Assembly (NCBI GenBank): GCA_022264855.1
Contig: JABYQU010000002.1
Span: 620,001-684,000 of the forward strand
Direction: 5' to 3'
DNA length: 64,000 nucleotides
DNA from: Lenzites betulinus
Lineage: Eukaryota; Basidiomycota; Agaricomycetes; Polyporales; Polyporaceae
Part shown: piece after piece, positions 46,534-57,401 of the stretch
Layout of the letters: each line of letters starts with the position of its first letter
How positions within the stretch are numbered: the stretch's first letter is position 1
The notes under the pieces: model-generated
Database searches by the model: none
What the model was told of the DNA's origin: nothing
Seen by the model: only the letters and a program-made list of their open reading frames with translations
Position numbers and translations under genes: made by a program

Positions 46534-47510
46534 GGGCCAGAAAGCAAGAGGAAGAAGGAAGAGTCGGCAAAGGCCCAGGGTCTGAAGGAGGTACCGCAAG
46601 GACTAGCGGCGGGCGGGCGGGGTTATTTGGGAGAAAAGAGAGCGGCGGGTGCACACAGACGAAGGACGCCCGGCGCGGAATACGGAGAGCAGGGAATGCA
46701 GCGGGGGAGGAGGAGAGGAAGGTGAGACGGAGGCGTTGGCGCACCCCGCGTCCTCCCTCACAGACGCCCGCCCAACCCCTTTCGGCTCGCGGGCGCTCCC
46801 CCGCTGATTGGCTTGGCACCCTCGACATCGCTACCCCCGCCAATCACACGCTCTCCCCGTCCCGCCAGCGCAGGCCAGCGCCCGTCCCCGTCTCGGTCCA
46901 TCTGCTCTCCCGGTCGACTCGCTCGGGTGCGCTGCTTATCCCCTCCTCCCTCGTCTTGCTGCATGCGCCAAAAACTCCCCACTCTCAGGCCGCAGCTAGA
47001 GTTCACATCGCCTCACCACGCAGCGTCCTCGGGGGTTTCCACACCCTGCCCACGATACCCTGCCACGCGCCTCATACTGATTGGCATCTCTATCGAGCTG
47101 ATATTTGAAAACCGGACTCCGCAGAGCCCAGAGCAGTGCATCGTACGTACTCCGCGTAAGAGCCCGCTGGTACAAACTTTTCCCACAGGAAGGCAATGTA
47201 AAACACGGAATTGGTACGAACCATATACATACGCAGCCACATCTAATCCTTATACCGTTACGCGACCACATCCTATATGCCTTTCGACGCATGGACGCTC
47301 CCGGGCTCATTGACTCGATAACGGTACCGCTGCGCGACTCACTCTCTAGTCAGGTGGTCCAATGAGAGCCAGGGGAGTGGTCGATATAATCAGCAGCATA
47401 TCACCACTATACCGGGGCTGTCCTTGAGCAACACTATCATCCCCCAACCTCTGCCCAAGCTTCACTGTGCACATTCGCCGTCTGTCTGCCGCACTCTATC
47501 CCCTCTCACC
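46534..47510. promoter_or_regulatory. Divergent region between the membrane protein and the phosphoesterase genes
   Basis: 977 bases between opposing start codons. An inverted CCAAT pair (ATTGG at 46807-46811 and CCAAT at 46840-46844) lies near the membrane-protein side. No gene recognised. Confidence 0.4.
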
Positions 47511-48433
47511 ATGGACCACATGGACGTCGACGGCGGCGTCCGTATCCAAATCCTGAGCGACCTACATCTCGAATTCCCACCACCCAGACATGTGCGAGCG
47601 GCAGGGCCATATCAGTACGGCTTTCCCGCCAAGTCCGATACCCTCGCTCTATTGGGAGACATTGGACTGACCGCGCACGATGGCCTCTTCCAATGGCTAC
47701 AAGGCCAGCTCACGAGATTCAAGACCGTGCTCTTCCTATCCGGCAACCATGAATTTTACGGCTCGTCCTTGGTGCGCACCACCCTGTCGCGCTTCGTGTC
47801 TTTGGGTCGTTACTTATCCCTTCAACATTCCTTATGTTCCCCCATTAGGAGGAATCTAAGCGCAAGCTAGCCGACTTCGAGACCTACTGCGACCGCATGC
47901 ACAAGAACGCCTCCGCCCAGGCGCCGTTTGGACGCTTCATCCTGCTCGACCGCAAGCGCCACGACCTCTCCGACACCCTCACCATCCTCGGATGCACGCT
48001 CTGGTCGCGCATCGACCCCGCGCGCGAACACGACGTCCAGCGCGGGCTAAACGACTTCCACCAGATCGCGGGCCTCACGCCCGCGCTCTACGCGTCCCTC
48101 CACGAGCGCGACCGCCTGTGGCTCGAGCGCAGCCTCGCGGCCATCGCGCGCGACGAGCCGCACCGCCGCGTCGTCGTGATGACGCACCACGCGCCGACGG
48201 AGAAGGGCACGTCCGACCCGCGCTATGCGGACAGCGCGATCCGCTCCGCGTTCAGCACGGAGCTCGTCGGGGGGCCGTGCTGGCGCGCGCCGCCGCTGAA
48301 GGTGTGGGCGTTTGGGCATACGCACTGGCCGTGCGACTTTGAGTGCGAGGGCGTGCGCGTGCTCAGTAACCCGAAGGGGTATGCGGGGGGGACTGAGAGG
48401 GGTTTCGTTCCAGGTAAAGTCATCGAGGTCTGA
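47511..48433 (+). CDS. Calcineurin-like metallophosphoesterase
   Basis: Metal-binding motifs in the usual order: SDLHLE (D-x-H), LLGDIGL (GD), LSGNHEFYG (GNH), THHAPTEKG and a C-terminal GHTHWPCDF, so the di-metal site is complete. About 285 residues in two exons with the intron near 47773-47849. The family hydrolyses phosphoesters; nearest relatives appear to be the small cytosolic Ser/Thr-phosphatase-like proteins of fungi with no assigned substrate. Start at MDHMDVDGG (47511). Confidence 0.85.
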
Positions 48434-48913
48434 CAGTGCGGGCTTGGATGTGCTTTACCTGCTTCTATAGGATGGATGTACAGTATTACAAAGGTGTACA
48501 ATGTTCAATCTTCCCCGTCACTAGGAACATGGCCATTCCCAAGCGGTTGAACCTGCCAGTGCATATAATAAGGGACGCTACGATTTCAAACGTGATGGAC
48601 TGGCGCCGCAGCACCTTGCGCCCTTGAAGTCGACCATCACTCGAGTACTAACGCATCCCCTCTAATGTTCCATCTATTCAGGAAGATGATTCTGTCAGAC
48701 ATGGAGAAAGACTTTGCCGAGCGACTAGGTCGCTTTGCTATGAGTATATTGCTAACCGCTTTGGTTTGAGCGTAGCGTAGCCGTGCATCGCTCATACCGC
48801 TTGGACGCGGCCACAAAGTCATTAAAAGTGGGCTTGCTCCGGGCTCAGATTACTCCCTCTGCTTCTCGCCTTCGCCCTCGCTCGATCACAAGCCTGCTCC
48901 GCCATTACCGCCG
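48434..48913. other. Intergenic, no gene seen
   Basis: 480 bases between the phosphoesterase and the integrase-like gene. No terminal repeats flank the integrase-like gene here. Confidence 0.35.
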
Positions 48914-50511
48914 ATGTCAAATCCTTCAGGGCATAATGGGCAATGCTACGGTCAAGGTACGTATATATGCTGCGTGTTCTCAGCTCTGATACCAATCTAA
49001 CCCTTCATTGCAGTGCCACCCGATGATCTGCTTGTGCATGAACTATTGCAATATGCACAGGAACGGCTTCCTATGAAGGAGAGGCTTGTGCGTCTGCAGG
49101 AGAAGTTTGGTTATCATATAAAGTATGCTCGATACCTATCCTGTCCTCGGGGAAATACCTACTGACTAGATTGTCACAGGCTCGCGAAGTTGAAGGCGCT
49201 GAATGCCAAGTTCGAAATCCCTTCTTCGACTCGGATGAAGTCATCGGCACTCGCGACCACTGTGGGCGCGGAGAAGATCGCCGATGATGCAAACCTGGGC
49301 AACGTCAGTTCTAAAGAGATATTCTCGTGTGTCTTATAACATAGCTCGCCCGACACCCCACGAAAGTACTGACAGTTTTTTAGGCAAGCGACGCTTGCAG
49401 CAGCGGAGGAACGCGGCCGCATGGTTTCCGCGCTTCGCTACCAAGCCTATCCTCCAGGCACTGAGAACCGTGACGCTGTTCCTACAGCGAGAGGCGTCAA
49501 CCACGAGCACTATGTGGATGGCCATGAGAGGCTAACCAGTACGGCCCTGGATATGGGCCCGGTAGGGTTTGGTATATATGCCATACGCGAGAAGTGCTCT
49601 GGTTTGGTCATGCATGTGGCCGTTGCGCCCGATGTGCATAAGAGCACCACAATTGGCCATATCTACTGCGACATGGTTTCGTTGAACGGCTGTATGTCAA
49701 CCCCTCCAGTCGTCAACGTTGAAGAACTTACAGAACTTTGCACAGTTATTGGTCGGCAATTGACTGCGATCCACGATAACGACACTGAAGAGATGTATGC
49801 TGTTCAGGCAGCACTGAGGTATGGTTGGAGTCCGTTCCTACATGTTCTACTACCCACACCGCCATTTCAAATCGCACAGACGGACCTTCTCCGCTGAGCT
49901 TGACGAGACGGAATGGCCGCCATTCGCCGTCATCAAGAGCTCTCACAGTATTTCCATCAGGAATCTGTGGCCACAGTGGCTCAAATCTGGGGGCCATAAC
50001 TGCCAGTCCGTTATGCTGCAAGGGAAGACCAACGGCCTGTTCGATCCTCTGGAAGAACTCGACGTGTGAGCATTATTGCACAAACCCATGTCGTCCCCGC
50101 CGCTTATGCTGATACTACGTCCTCGTCAGCAACCTATTCCAGTGGTTGTGGCCACAGGTCGTGCAGCGTGAACTGGACCACTTCAAGCAGTACTGGAACT
50201 GCCACCGGGTCCGCAAGCAGAAGAAAAAAGACATGCCGTCCGGCACATCCCCAATGGACGTCTACTCGGTCCCCGAGTCGTACGGGTACGAGGATATCAG
50301 GGTCCCCGTGGACGTCGCCGTGGTAGAACACCTCCGGGGCCAGATCGCAGAGTCTCGCAAGGAGGCGTTTCGCTTCGTACCCGACCAGTTCGCCGCGGCT
50401 GCGGAGGAGGTGTATGCGGTATTGGGGAGGCCTCAGCTCACCCTGGGAAGCGGTTGGCAGGTCTTTGCACAGATGCAGGCAAAGCTGCGATCGCGAGAGG
50501 AGGATCATTGA
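48914..50511 (+). CDS. Transposon-integrase-derived protein with DD-R active site
   Basis: Exons were joined by hand: MSNPSGHNGQCYGQ splices to VPPDDLLVHELLQY (48956), then onward through ALRYQAYPPGTENRDAV to NHEHYVDGHERL, GRQLTAIHDNDTEEMYAVQ, SSHSISIRNLWPQWLKSGGHN and NLFQWLWPQVVQRELDHFKQYW-NCHRVRKQK. This layout (helical start, DGHE, a second aspartate with TEEMYA, IxxxW and the long RxRKQ region) matches the integrase-core proteins abundant in mushroom genomes, which I know from memory. The usual glutamate of IEGFW is here arginine (IRNLW), so the third DDE acid is missing while the frame is fully open. No terminal repeats or target duplications seen. Confidence 0.7.
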
Positions 50512-50841
50512 CAGGATGAGTCCTGTAGGCCGCCTGCTATGTAACGCGCCGACTTATTCGCTGCCTGCGTACGACCCCGCAGTAGAAGTGTTTCGAAATC
50601 ATTGATTCTCAGAGCAAACGGCATCGCGTATTGAACGTATAGAACACTGACCATCGCGCAGCGACCAAATTGAAGATCGAGGCGTGGCCGGACCGCCGCG
50701 TATGGTAGGTGTGGCGGCAATCACTTGAGAAGGCTGAGAATGCGAAATAGCGAGTGAGCTGATGGCCGCCACCGCCACCTCCCCCTCTCGCTCCTCCGAC
50801 TCGGCTTGAGACGCTGCCCACTCCTCCTTCACCTCCTCCCC
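50512..50841. other. Intergenic, no gene seen
   Basis: 330 bases between the integrase-like gene and the desaturase gene; same strand. No element recognised. Confidence 0.3.
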
Positions 50842-52685
50842 ATGGGTCTCCCTCCGACCCAAGTATGGACCCGCGAGCAGATCGCCACGCGCATCCTCGC
50901 GGGTGACACGCTCTTCGTCCTTAACGGCAACCTCGTCCGCGTCCCGCCCTCATGGCTCGCCGCGCACCCCGGCGGAAACCTCTCCATCCTGCACTTCGTC
51001 GGGCGCGACGCGACGGACGAGGTCGAGGCGTTCCACTCCGACGAGACCCTCCAGCGCATGCGCGGCTTCATCATCGGCCGCGTCGAGGCAGGCGAGCACG
51101 GCTGGGCGCCGTTCGTGCCCCCGATCGCGAACGGCTGGGTGCGGCGGGCGGGGAAGGACGGCAAGGCGCAGTGGTACAACGAGGCGCAGCCCGTGCCGTC
51201 TGCGGCGGAGTCGGGCTCCGCACTCGCCTCGCAGATTCTGCTCAAGCAGCGGGTGGAGCAGCCGGAGGAGTGTGGGCCGACGCTGGGCATGCTGCAGACG
51301 GCGCAGAACGAGCTCACGCTCAAGAACGAGAAGATGAACTCGGACGCGTACAAGGAGCTGCACAAGCGTGTCACCGACGCCGGGCTCTACAAGACGCCCT
51401 TCATCACTGGCTACGGCCCCGAGGTCGTGCGGTATACGCTGCTCGGCGTGCTGTCTGCGGTCTGCTACCACTACGACTGGCTTGTCACCAGCGCTCTCCT
51501 CCTGGGGCTGTTCTGGCATCAGCTCACGTTCTTTGCGCACGACCTTGGACACGTCGGCGTCACGCACAACTGGACTCTAGACCGCCTCATCTCTATTTTC
51601 GTGGCCGACTTCCTTGGGGGACTGAGCATCGGCTGGTGGGTCAACGTAAGTACCCTCTGTCTACTGCTGTCTGCGCGCGTCTGGATCCTCATGTCCTCGT
51701 CTAGAACCACAACGTGCATCACTGTGAGTGTTCTACATCACCGCCTTGACCCGTAATAAAGAACCTACCGCGCGTCCGCAGTGGTCCCCAACCATCCCAC
51801 CCAGTACGTCACGCCCGCCCTCGTCCGGCTGTTCCGTACGCGCGCACGCACACATGTCTGACATCCGGTCCCCCGCAGCGACCCGGACATCCAGCACCTG
51901 CCCTTCCTCGCGATCTCGCCCGTCTTCTTCAACTCGCTCTGGTCGTCCTACTACAAGCGCGAGATGACGCTCGACGCGTTCGGCCGGTTCTTCGTCGCGC
52001 TCCAGCACAAGCTCTTCTACGTCGTGCTCTCCCTCGCGCGCTTCAACCTCTACGCGAACTCGTGGGGCTTCCTCGCGAAGACCGCCGCCGCGCCACGCCA
52101 GTTCCGCGGCGGCCGCTGGTGGTGGTGGGCCGAGATCGGCGCGCTCGGCCTCTTCTTCCTCTGGTTCGGCGCCGTCCTGCGCGGCTGCGGCTCGTGGGGG
52201 CGCGGGCTCACGTACCTGCTCGTCAGCCACGTCGCTGCGAGCCCCGTCCATGTACAGGTGCGCTCTTCACCTCATAGCGCTGTTAGGAGCGGGAGGGAGA
52301 CGACTGACTGACGCACCGCCCCGCACAGATCGTGCTCTCGCACTTCTCGCGCTCGACCGCGGACCTCGGCCCCGTCGAGTCGTTCTTCGCGCGGCAGCTC
52401 CGGACGACAGTCGACGTGATCTGCTCGCCGCGCATCGAGTTCATCCACGGCGGGCTGCACCTGCAGGTCACGCACCACCTCTTCCCGCGCCTGCCGCGGC
52501 ACAACCTGCGCGAGGCGAGCCTCATCGTGAAGGCGTTCGCGAAGGAGCGCGGGCTCGAGTACGCCGAGTTCGGGTTCGTGGAGGGCAATGGCGAGGTCAA
52601 CGGCGTCCTGAAGCAAGTCTCGGACCAGCTCAAGATCGTGGGCATGGTGGCAGACTCGGAGATCAGGGAAGCCATGAAAAGTTAG
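50842..52685 (+). CDS. Cytochrome b5-fusion sphingolipid delta-8 desaturase
   Basis: The N-terminal cytochrome b5 domain has the heme motif HPGGN and AFHSDETL. The desaturase core shows FAHDLGHVGVTH (first histidine box), NHNVHHLVPNHP (second) and FIHGGLHLQVTHHLFPRLP with a Gln-type third box QVTHH, as in front-end desaturases. Hydrophobic blocks surround them. In fungi this arrangement belongs to the delta-8 sphingolipid long-chain-base desaturase. The second box is split by two tiny exons, 51705-51723 (19 nt) and 51782-51803 (22 nt); both are needed to read NHNVHHLVPNHPTHDPDIQH. Start at MGLPPTQVW (50842). Confidence 0.88.
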
Positions 52686-52942
52686 ATCTGTGTTTAGATG
52701 GTGTCTACATCTCGATAGATTTGTGTGTATGGGTAGAAATCACGACCTGCACGACCTGATGCGAAAAGGCACAAAGACCATATGTTGGGCCTGCCCCAGC
52801 GAAATCGTGATCATCATATTGGTGCATGTGGCATATGATGCTATAAACCCCGGACATGCCAGTTTTTGGGTGGGTACATGGAGAGTGCAGAGCATGGTGT
52901 GCAAGTGTCGTACAAGGAAGGAAGAAGCAGTACACGAATAGT

Positions 52943-53742
52943 TTACTTCTTCTTGTTGGCCTCCTCCTCGGCCTTCTGCAAATTATGCGACGGGTCAGAA
53001 TAGTCGCGCAACTAGTAATGTCAGTGGAAGACGAACCTTCGCTTCCCGGAGCTTGCGCTTGCCCTCGTTGCGGGCGGTAGCACGCTCGTTGCGGAGGGTG
53101 CGGTATGCCTCGAACTCGCGCTCCTCGCCGGTGATCTTGCGGGGTGCCTCGGGGATAACGGCGGGGGGGAGGGGGAGAGTCGTGCGGACGGTGGGGACAG
53201 TGAGAGCGTCACCCTGTAAAATTGCTTGTATCCCGTCCCATCGTTGAAGACAAGATAAATACGTACAGTGGAGTCGCCCTTCTTGGGCTTCTTGGCGTTG
53301 CGGGGGAAGACAATGAGACGCTCCTTGTACGCCTTGAGGCGCTCGACGTTGACCGCCTTGCCCTCCTCGCTCAGGTTTCGCCTCCGGTGGTCGACGACGA
53401 TGCCGACACCACGAGCCTCCTTCTTGCCGATGCCGGCCTCCTTGATCTCAGCCAGGGTGAAGCCGCGGCCCTCGCGGACTTTCCGGTTGTAGCGGACGGT
53501 CTGCGCACGGACGGCGGGGCGAAGGAGGGTGAGGGGGCGGACACCGAGCTGCGCAGCCTTGGTCTTGCGCGCGGTGCGGCGGCGGAGCTTGCGCCCGGGC
53601 TGGTCGAACCAGGTGCGGACACGGGTCTGCCAGTCCTTGCGGAAATGGTTCTGGTGGAGGACTGTGCGAAACGCCGTTAAGCTCCTGACTTCCCTCGCGC
53701 GCTGCGAGCTCTGGACGAACCGTTGTTGTGCGCGAAACCCAT
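52943..53742 (-). CDS. RPL13: Large-subunit ribosomal protein eL13
   Basis: Begins MGFAHNN with exon 1 of only 22 nt (53721-53742), splicing to VLHQNHFRKDWQTRVRTWFDQPG, RKLRRRTARKTKAAQLGVRP, LLRPAVRAQTVRYNRKVREGRG, VDHRRRNLSEEGKAVNVERLK and ending KAEEEANKKK. This is eL13, a core structural protein of the 60S subunit. It is separated from the desaturase stop by only 257 bases, tail-to-tail. Short introns are typical of ribosomal protein genes. Length about 210 residues, as expected. Confidence 0.93.
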
Positions 53743-55027
53743 GGCTTAGTCTGCAAGAGAGGGGGGAGGAAGGTCGTCAGCTCGTCAAGTCCACAGAGAG
53801 GAGAATGCCAGAGATGCCAGGAGGGAGCCGCCGCTACATCCGACCAAAGTTCGGGCCATCCAGCGCATTCCGAGGTGAAATCCACAGAAACGACCTGGTC
53901 GACCGTGCAAACTGGACGCGTAGAGACGGTTCCGAGGCATTTCGAGGGCGTAGACGGGCATACTGACCTTGAAGGGGGTCTTGAGGAGGCGTTGAAAATC
54001 TGCCCTACCGAACACCTGTGCTCTCAGAGCTTGGCGGAGTTCCAACACGTGAGAACCTCATCCGGCGTCTCTCTCCGGATACCGGCCGGCGATTCGGCCA
54101 CATGGGGTAGGCGCCCACTTGTATATACTCACAAGCTGTGCAGCATGGATCTGTTTCCCTTCTTTCCTTTTCTTTATAACCCATGCAGCACTCAGTGCAA
54201 CGCTTGATCGTCCAGCCTTGTCTTACGTGAACCAAGAACGGCTTCCTATGCATGCGGTAGCATGCCTTTGATCTCGAGCGGCTAGGACACGTCCAAGTTT
54301 CAGTGCGAATATCAGAGTGACATCCACTACGCTCGTTGAAGCTCCGGGCACGCGTGTTCGCAACGATAGATATCCCCCCGACCTCTCACGGACATCGACG
54401 ATGGCAGCTCACGGTAAGCCCACTGTGCATCACATCGTGCGCGCCTCACCGCTGCAGCCATTCTCACCACGAATCCGCAGAACCTCTTCCCCGCTTCGTG
54501 CATCTCCCGGAAGCCAGCGTACTGCTCGCGAGCTGCACGACACATGTCTGACATTACGGCACCCGTCCCACACGCGCGGGTCAGCACCTCCGCACGTCCC
54601 CCAGGATTCCCTACGGCCGCTTGATCCTCCTGCGATCCCGCGCGCACGGTGTTCCACCGGCTGTCGCGCGGGCCCCCCTTCTCGCCGCTCTGTGTCCGCG
54701 TCGTGCCCCCCGCGAATGCAGGTGCGCCAGCGGACGTCAGTGGGCCTGTCCGACACGGCCGCACATGAGGCGCATATCGCGCCTTCGCAGCCTTCGCGTT
54801 ACCAAACCTGCCACGCCCCTCCGAGGGGAGCGCGGGTGCTGCCGCCGGCGCGCGCAACCCCGCGGTGGCAACCGAACCCAGATGCAGATCCGCTGCTGGC
54901 GCGGCGTACCCGAGAGCTGAGCGTGGACACGCTGCGTTGATATTTATATGCAGGACGGGGGAGGGACGGGTCCGCCAGCTCTTCCCGAGACCCGACCGGC
55001 CTGACGACTGCCTGAGTCCTGATCATC
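53743..55027. promoter_or_regulatory. Long gap upstream of RPL13 and the MetE-like gene, no gene called
   Basis: 1.28 kb between opposing start codons. A 207-codon GC-rich frame (54317-54940, plus) begins at a non-ATG triplet and has no recognisable domain; an antisense frame of 176 codons overlaps it. Both look like chance GC-rich frames. Expected promoters of RPL13 on the left and the MetE-like gene on the right. Confidence 0.35.
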
Positions 55028-56866
55028 ATGGCTGTTGGGGGACCGACGAAACCCTGCGCGCACGCACACCATATCGGCTCCCTGCTCCGCCCGCGGAAGC
55101 TCCTCCAGAAGCGCGTCGCCTTCCACGCCGGGGAGTGCACCGCAGAAGAGCTGAGGGCGCTCGAGGACGAGGTTCTGCCCGAGGTTGTCAGCCTGCAGAA
55201 GGAGCTTGGGCTGTGCGTCATCTCGGACGGCGAGATTCGCCGGTACGCCTCCCCAGTCCTAACTTTGACCGCGGCGCGAGGCGCTGAGCTGTTCTCAGGG
55301 GCGTGTACACCCAGGGCATCTTCGAGGGCCTGGAGGGCATGACGTTCCTTAATCGTGCATGTTCACTGCCTTTCTTGTTGACGTTTTGCTCACTTTGTAG
55401 TTGTAGGTCCGATGAGCGAGTTCATGGTCCGTGATCCGTGATTATTTGGGTCCACGCTTACGCAGGCTTACCCGGGGCGCGTCTAGCAATACCTGCCGTA
55501 CGTGCAGATCTTCAACACCATCGGCGTTCCAGAATGGATGTCGGGCTATTGTACTGTGCGTTGCGCTCCTACCCACAAATTGAGGTGCCCCTGATCGCAT
55601 TACAATGTATCGCAGGGCAAAATACGGCGCACCAGGCCCATCCATGTTCCGGAGTTCCTGGCTTTGAAGCAGCAGGTCTCCCCGGAGGCATGTCGGCGCC
55701 ATTGTTCTGTTTAGACCGTCGGACGACGGCTAATTGTATGACACAGGAGGTCTCCGCGATAAAGATAACTGTATGCCCGCCGACGTGGATGCATTCCGCG
55801 CACGGGTCGGAGCACACGTATGACCATGCGGTGTACCAAAGCGACGGTGAGTGTCCATGCTGCGATCCGTGCGGGGCAGGCATCCTGACCGATTGCCCAT
55901 CGCAGCGAACTACTTCGCAGACGTCGTGAAGGCGTTCCGAGAGGAGATCCAAGATCTGTACGACCATGGTTGCCGGCGCATTCAATTTGACGACGCCGTG
56001 TTTTGTTTCCTATGCTCCGACGCCATGGTCTCGTCTATGGAGGTCATGGGCTTCGATCACGAACAGCTGCTGAGCACATACATCGAGGTCTATAACGCCG
56101 TCACAGCCGACCGACCGCGCGACCTGATCATTGGGGTGCATTCCTGCCGGGGAAACATGAAGGTAGGCATGCTGCTGTATTACGACATGCCACCGCCCTA
56201 TCTGAAGCATTGGTCACAGGGCATGCACTTTGCGGAAGGAGGGTACGAGCGTATTGCAAAAAGGCTTTTGTGCGAGCTGGACGTGGACGTGTTCTACGTA
56301 CGTGAGCGGACGCTTTAGCTTTATCGGACACCTGAATAGGCGCACTGACGCGCCACACTCCACAGCTAGAGTACGATAGCGATCGGGCGGGCGGACTAGA
56401 GCCGCTGCGATTCCTGCCGGTGGGGAAGCAGGTCGTGCTCGGGCTGGTGACGACGAAGAGTGGAGAGGTGCGGTTCCTTGGCAGAGGCCGCCGTGGGCAC
56501 GGTCGCTGAACGGGCTTGTTTTGGCAGCTTGAGAGCATCGAGGAGATCAAGGCGCGGGTGCGCGGGGCGGCAGACATCATCGCACAGGGCGAGCCACCGC
56601 GCGCGTACGAGGAGGCCCTTGGACAGTGAGTGTGGTCTTGGCAGCGTGCGAAGAGATCGGCGGGGCTGAGCGGAGTGTGCGTGCGCAGGCTCGCGGTGAG
56701 CCCGCAGTGCGGGTTTGCATCGGTATTCGAAGGGAACCCGATCACAGAAGAGGTATGTTATTGCGGTGCGCGTGCTGTGTTGTGGCCCGGTGTGCTGAGG
56801 ACTGCGCAGGAGCAGAAGCGGAAGCTGGCGCTGGTGGTCGAGGCGGCGCGGGGAATATGGGGCTGA
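55028..56866 (+). CDS. MetE C-terminal-type protein (cobalamin-independent methionine synthase relative)
   Basis: Exons join to a ~400-residue UROD/CIMS-superfamily protein: HHIGSLLRP, ISDGEIRRGVYTQGIFEGLEGMTF, CTGKIRRTRP, ITVCPPTWMH, RRIQFDD, HSCRGN, GMHFAEGGYERIAK, FYLEYDSDRAG, VLGLVTTK and SPQCGFASVFEGN. The zinc ligands of MetE (H and C of HSCRGN, E of LEYD, C of PQCG) are all present. Full-length MetE is nearly twice as long; this protein corresponds to the C-terminal half, like many fungal paralogues of unknown function. Two odd joins: an in-frame TAG near 55480 is removed only if the intron ends at ...GTCTAG, and the intron at 55688-55746 seems to start with GC. Confidence 0.75.
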
Positions 56867-57401
56867 CTCGGGCAGACGCTGCATGAGACTGCGGTGATAT
56901 CATCGGGCTGGATTCGGACGCATGACCCATGTAGGACGGATGTTGTGCATAGTACTGGGCGTCGCGGGTGGCGAATGGCGGCGAATGGATAACGCGAGCC
57001 TGGGCCGCTGTGCAGCACGCTGGCGCGGCGGGAGATTGTGGGCGACTGCAGCAGAGGATGGAGCTCGATGTCGGACGGCGGGAGAGACGCCGGGGAATGC
57101 GGGTGGGCCTCGCCTTCGCCTCTCTGCCGCCCTCGAATTGCTTGCTCCCACCTATATCCGTCCGAGCCTCTTTCCCTCCTACCCCCACCATCCCGTCTTC
57201 TCCTCGTCTGCCCGCTCGCTCCTCGTCTGCTCGTCCATCCGCGCTCTCCTCCCTCCTTTCTCGGCTGTCCTCTGCATCCGTTGCCTTGGCGTGGGAGATC
57301 CGTCCAGGACGCCCGTGCCGAATCTAGAGTCCGCCTGACCACCCCCTGCTCACTTCGGTTTCTTCGTTCCTGTCGCCCTTAAGACGCGTCCTCGCCCTAT
57401 C
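56867..57401. promoter_or_regulatory. 5' region of PAL1
   Basis: 535 bases, strongly pyrimidine-rich in its right half (57175-57400, runs of CCTCC, CTCTC and CCTTC), a composition often seen before fungal transcription starts. No gene seen. Confidence 0.35.

Noticed and set aside
46534..46599. Extension of the signal-peptide protein upstream to a longer start
   Set aside because: That start is a TTG, and a stop codon lies two codons upstream; the ATG at 46533 gives a perfect signal peptide.
48434..50841. Complete transposon around the integrase-like gene
   Set aside because: I looked for terminal inverted repeats and short target duplications in the flanks and saw none, so no mobile element is claimed.
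54317..54940. A 207-codon plus-strand frame upstream of the MetE-like gene
   Set aside because: Starts at a non-ATG triplet, overlaps a similar antisense frame, and is low-complexity R/S/P-rich without any recognisable domain.
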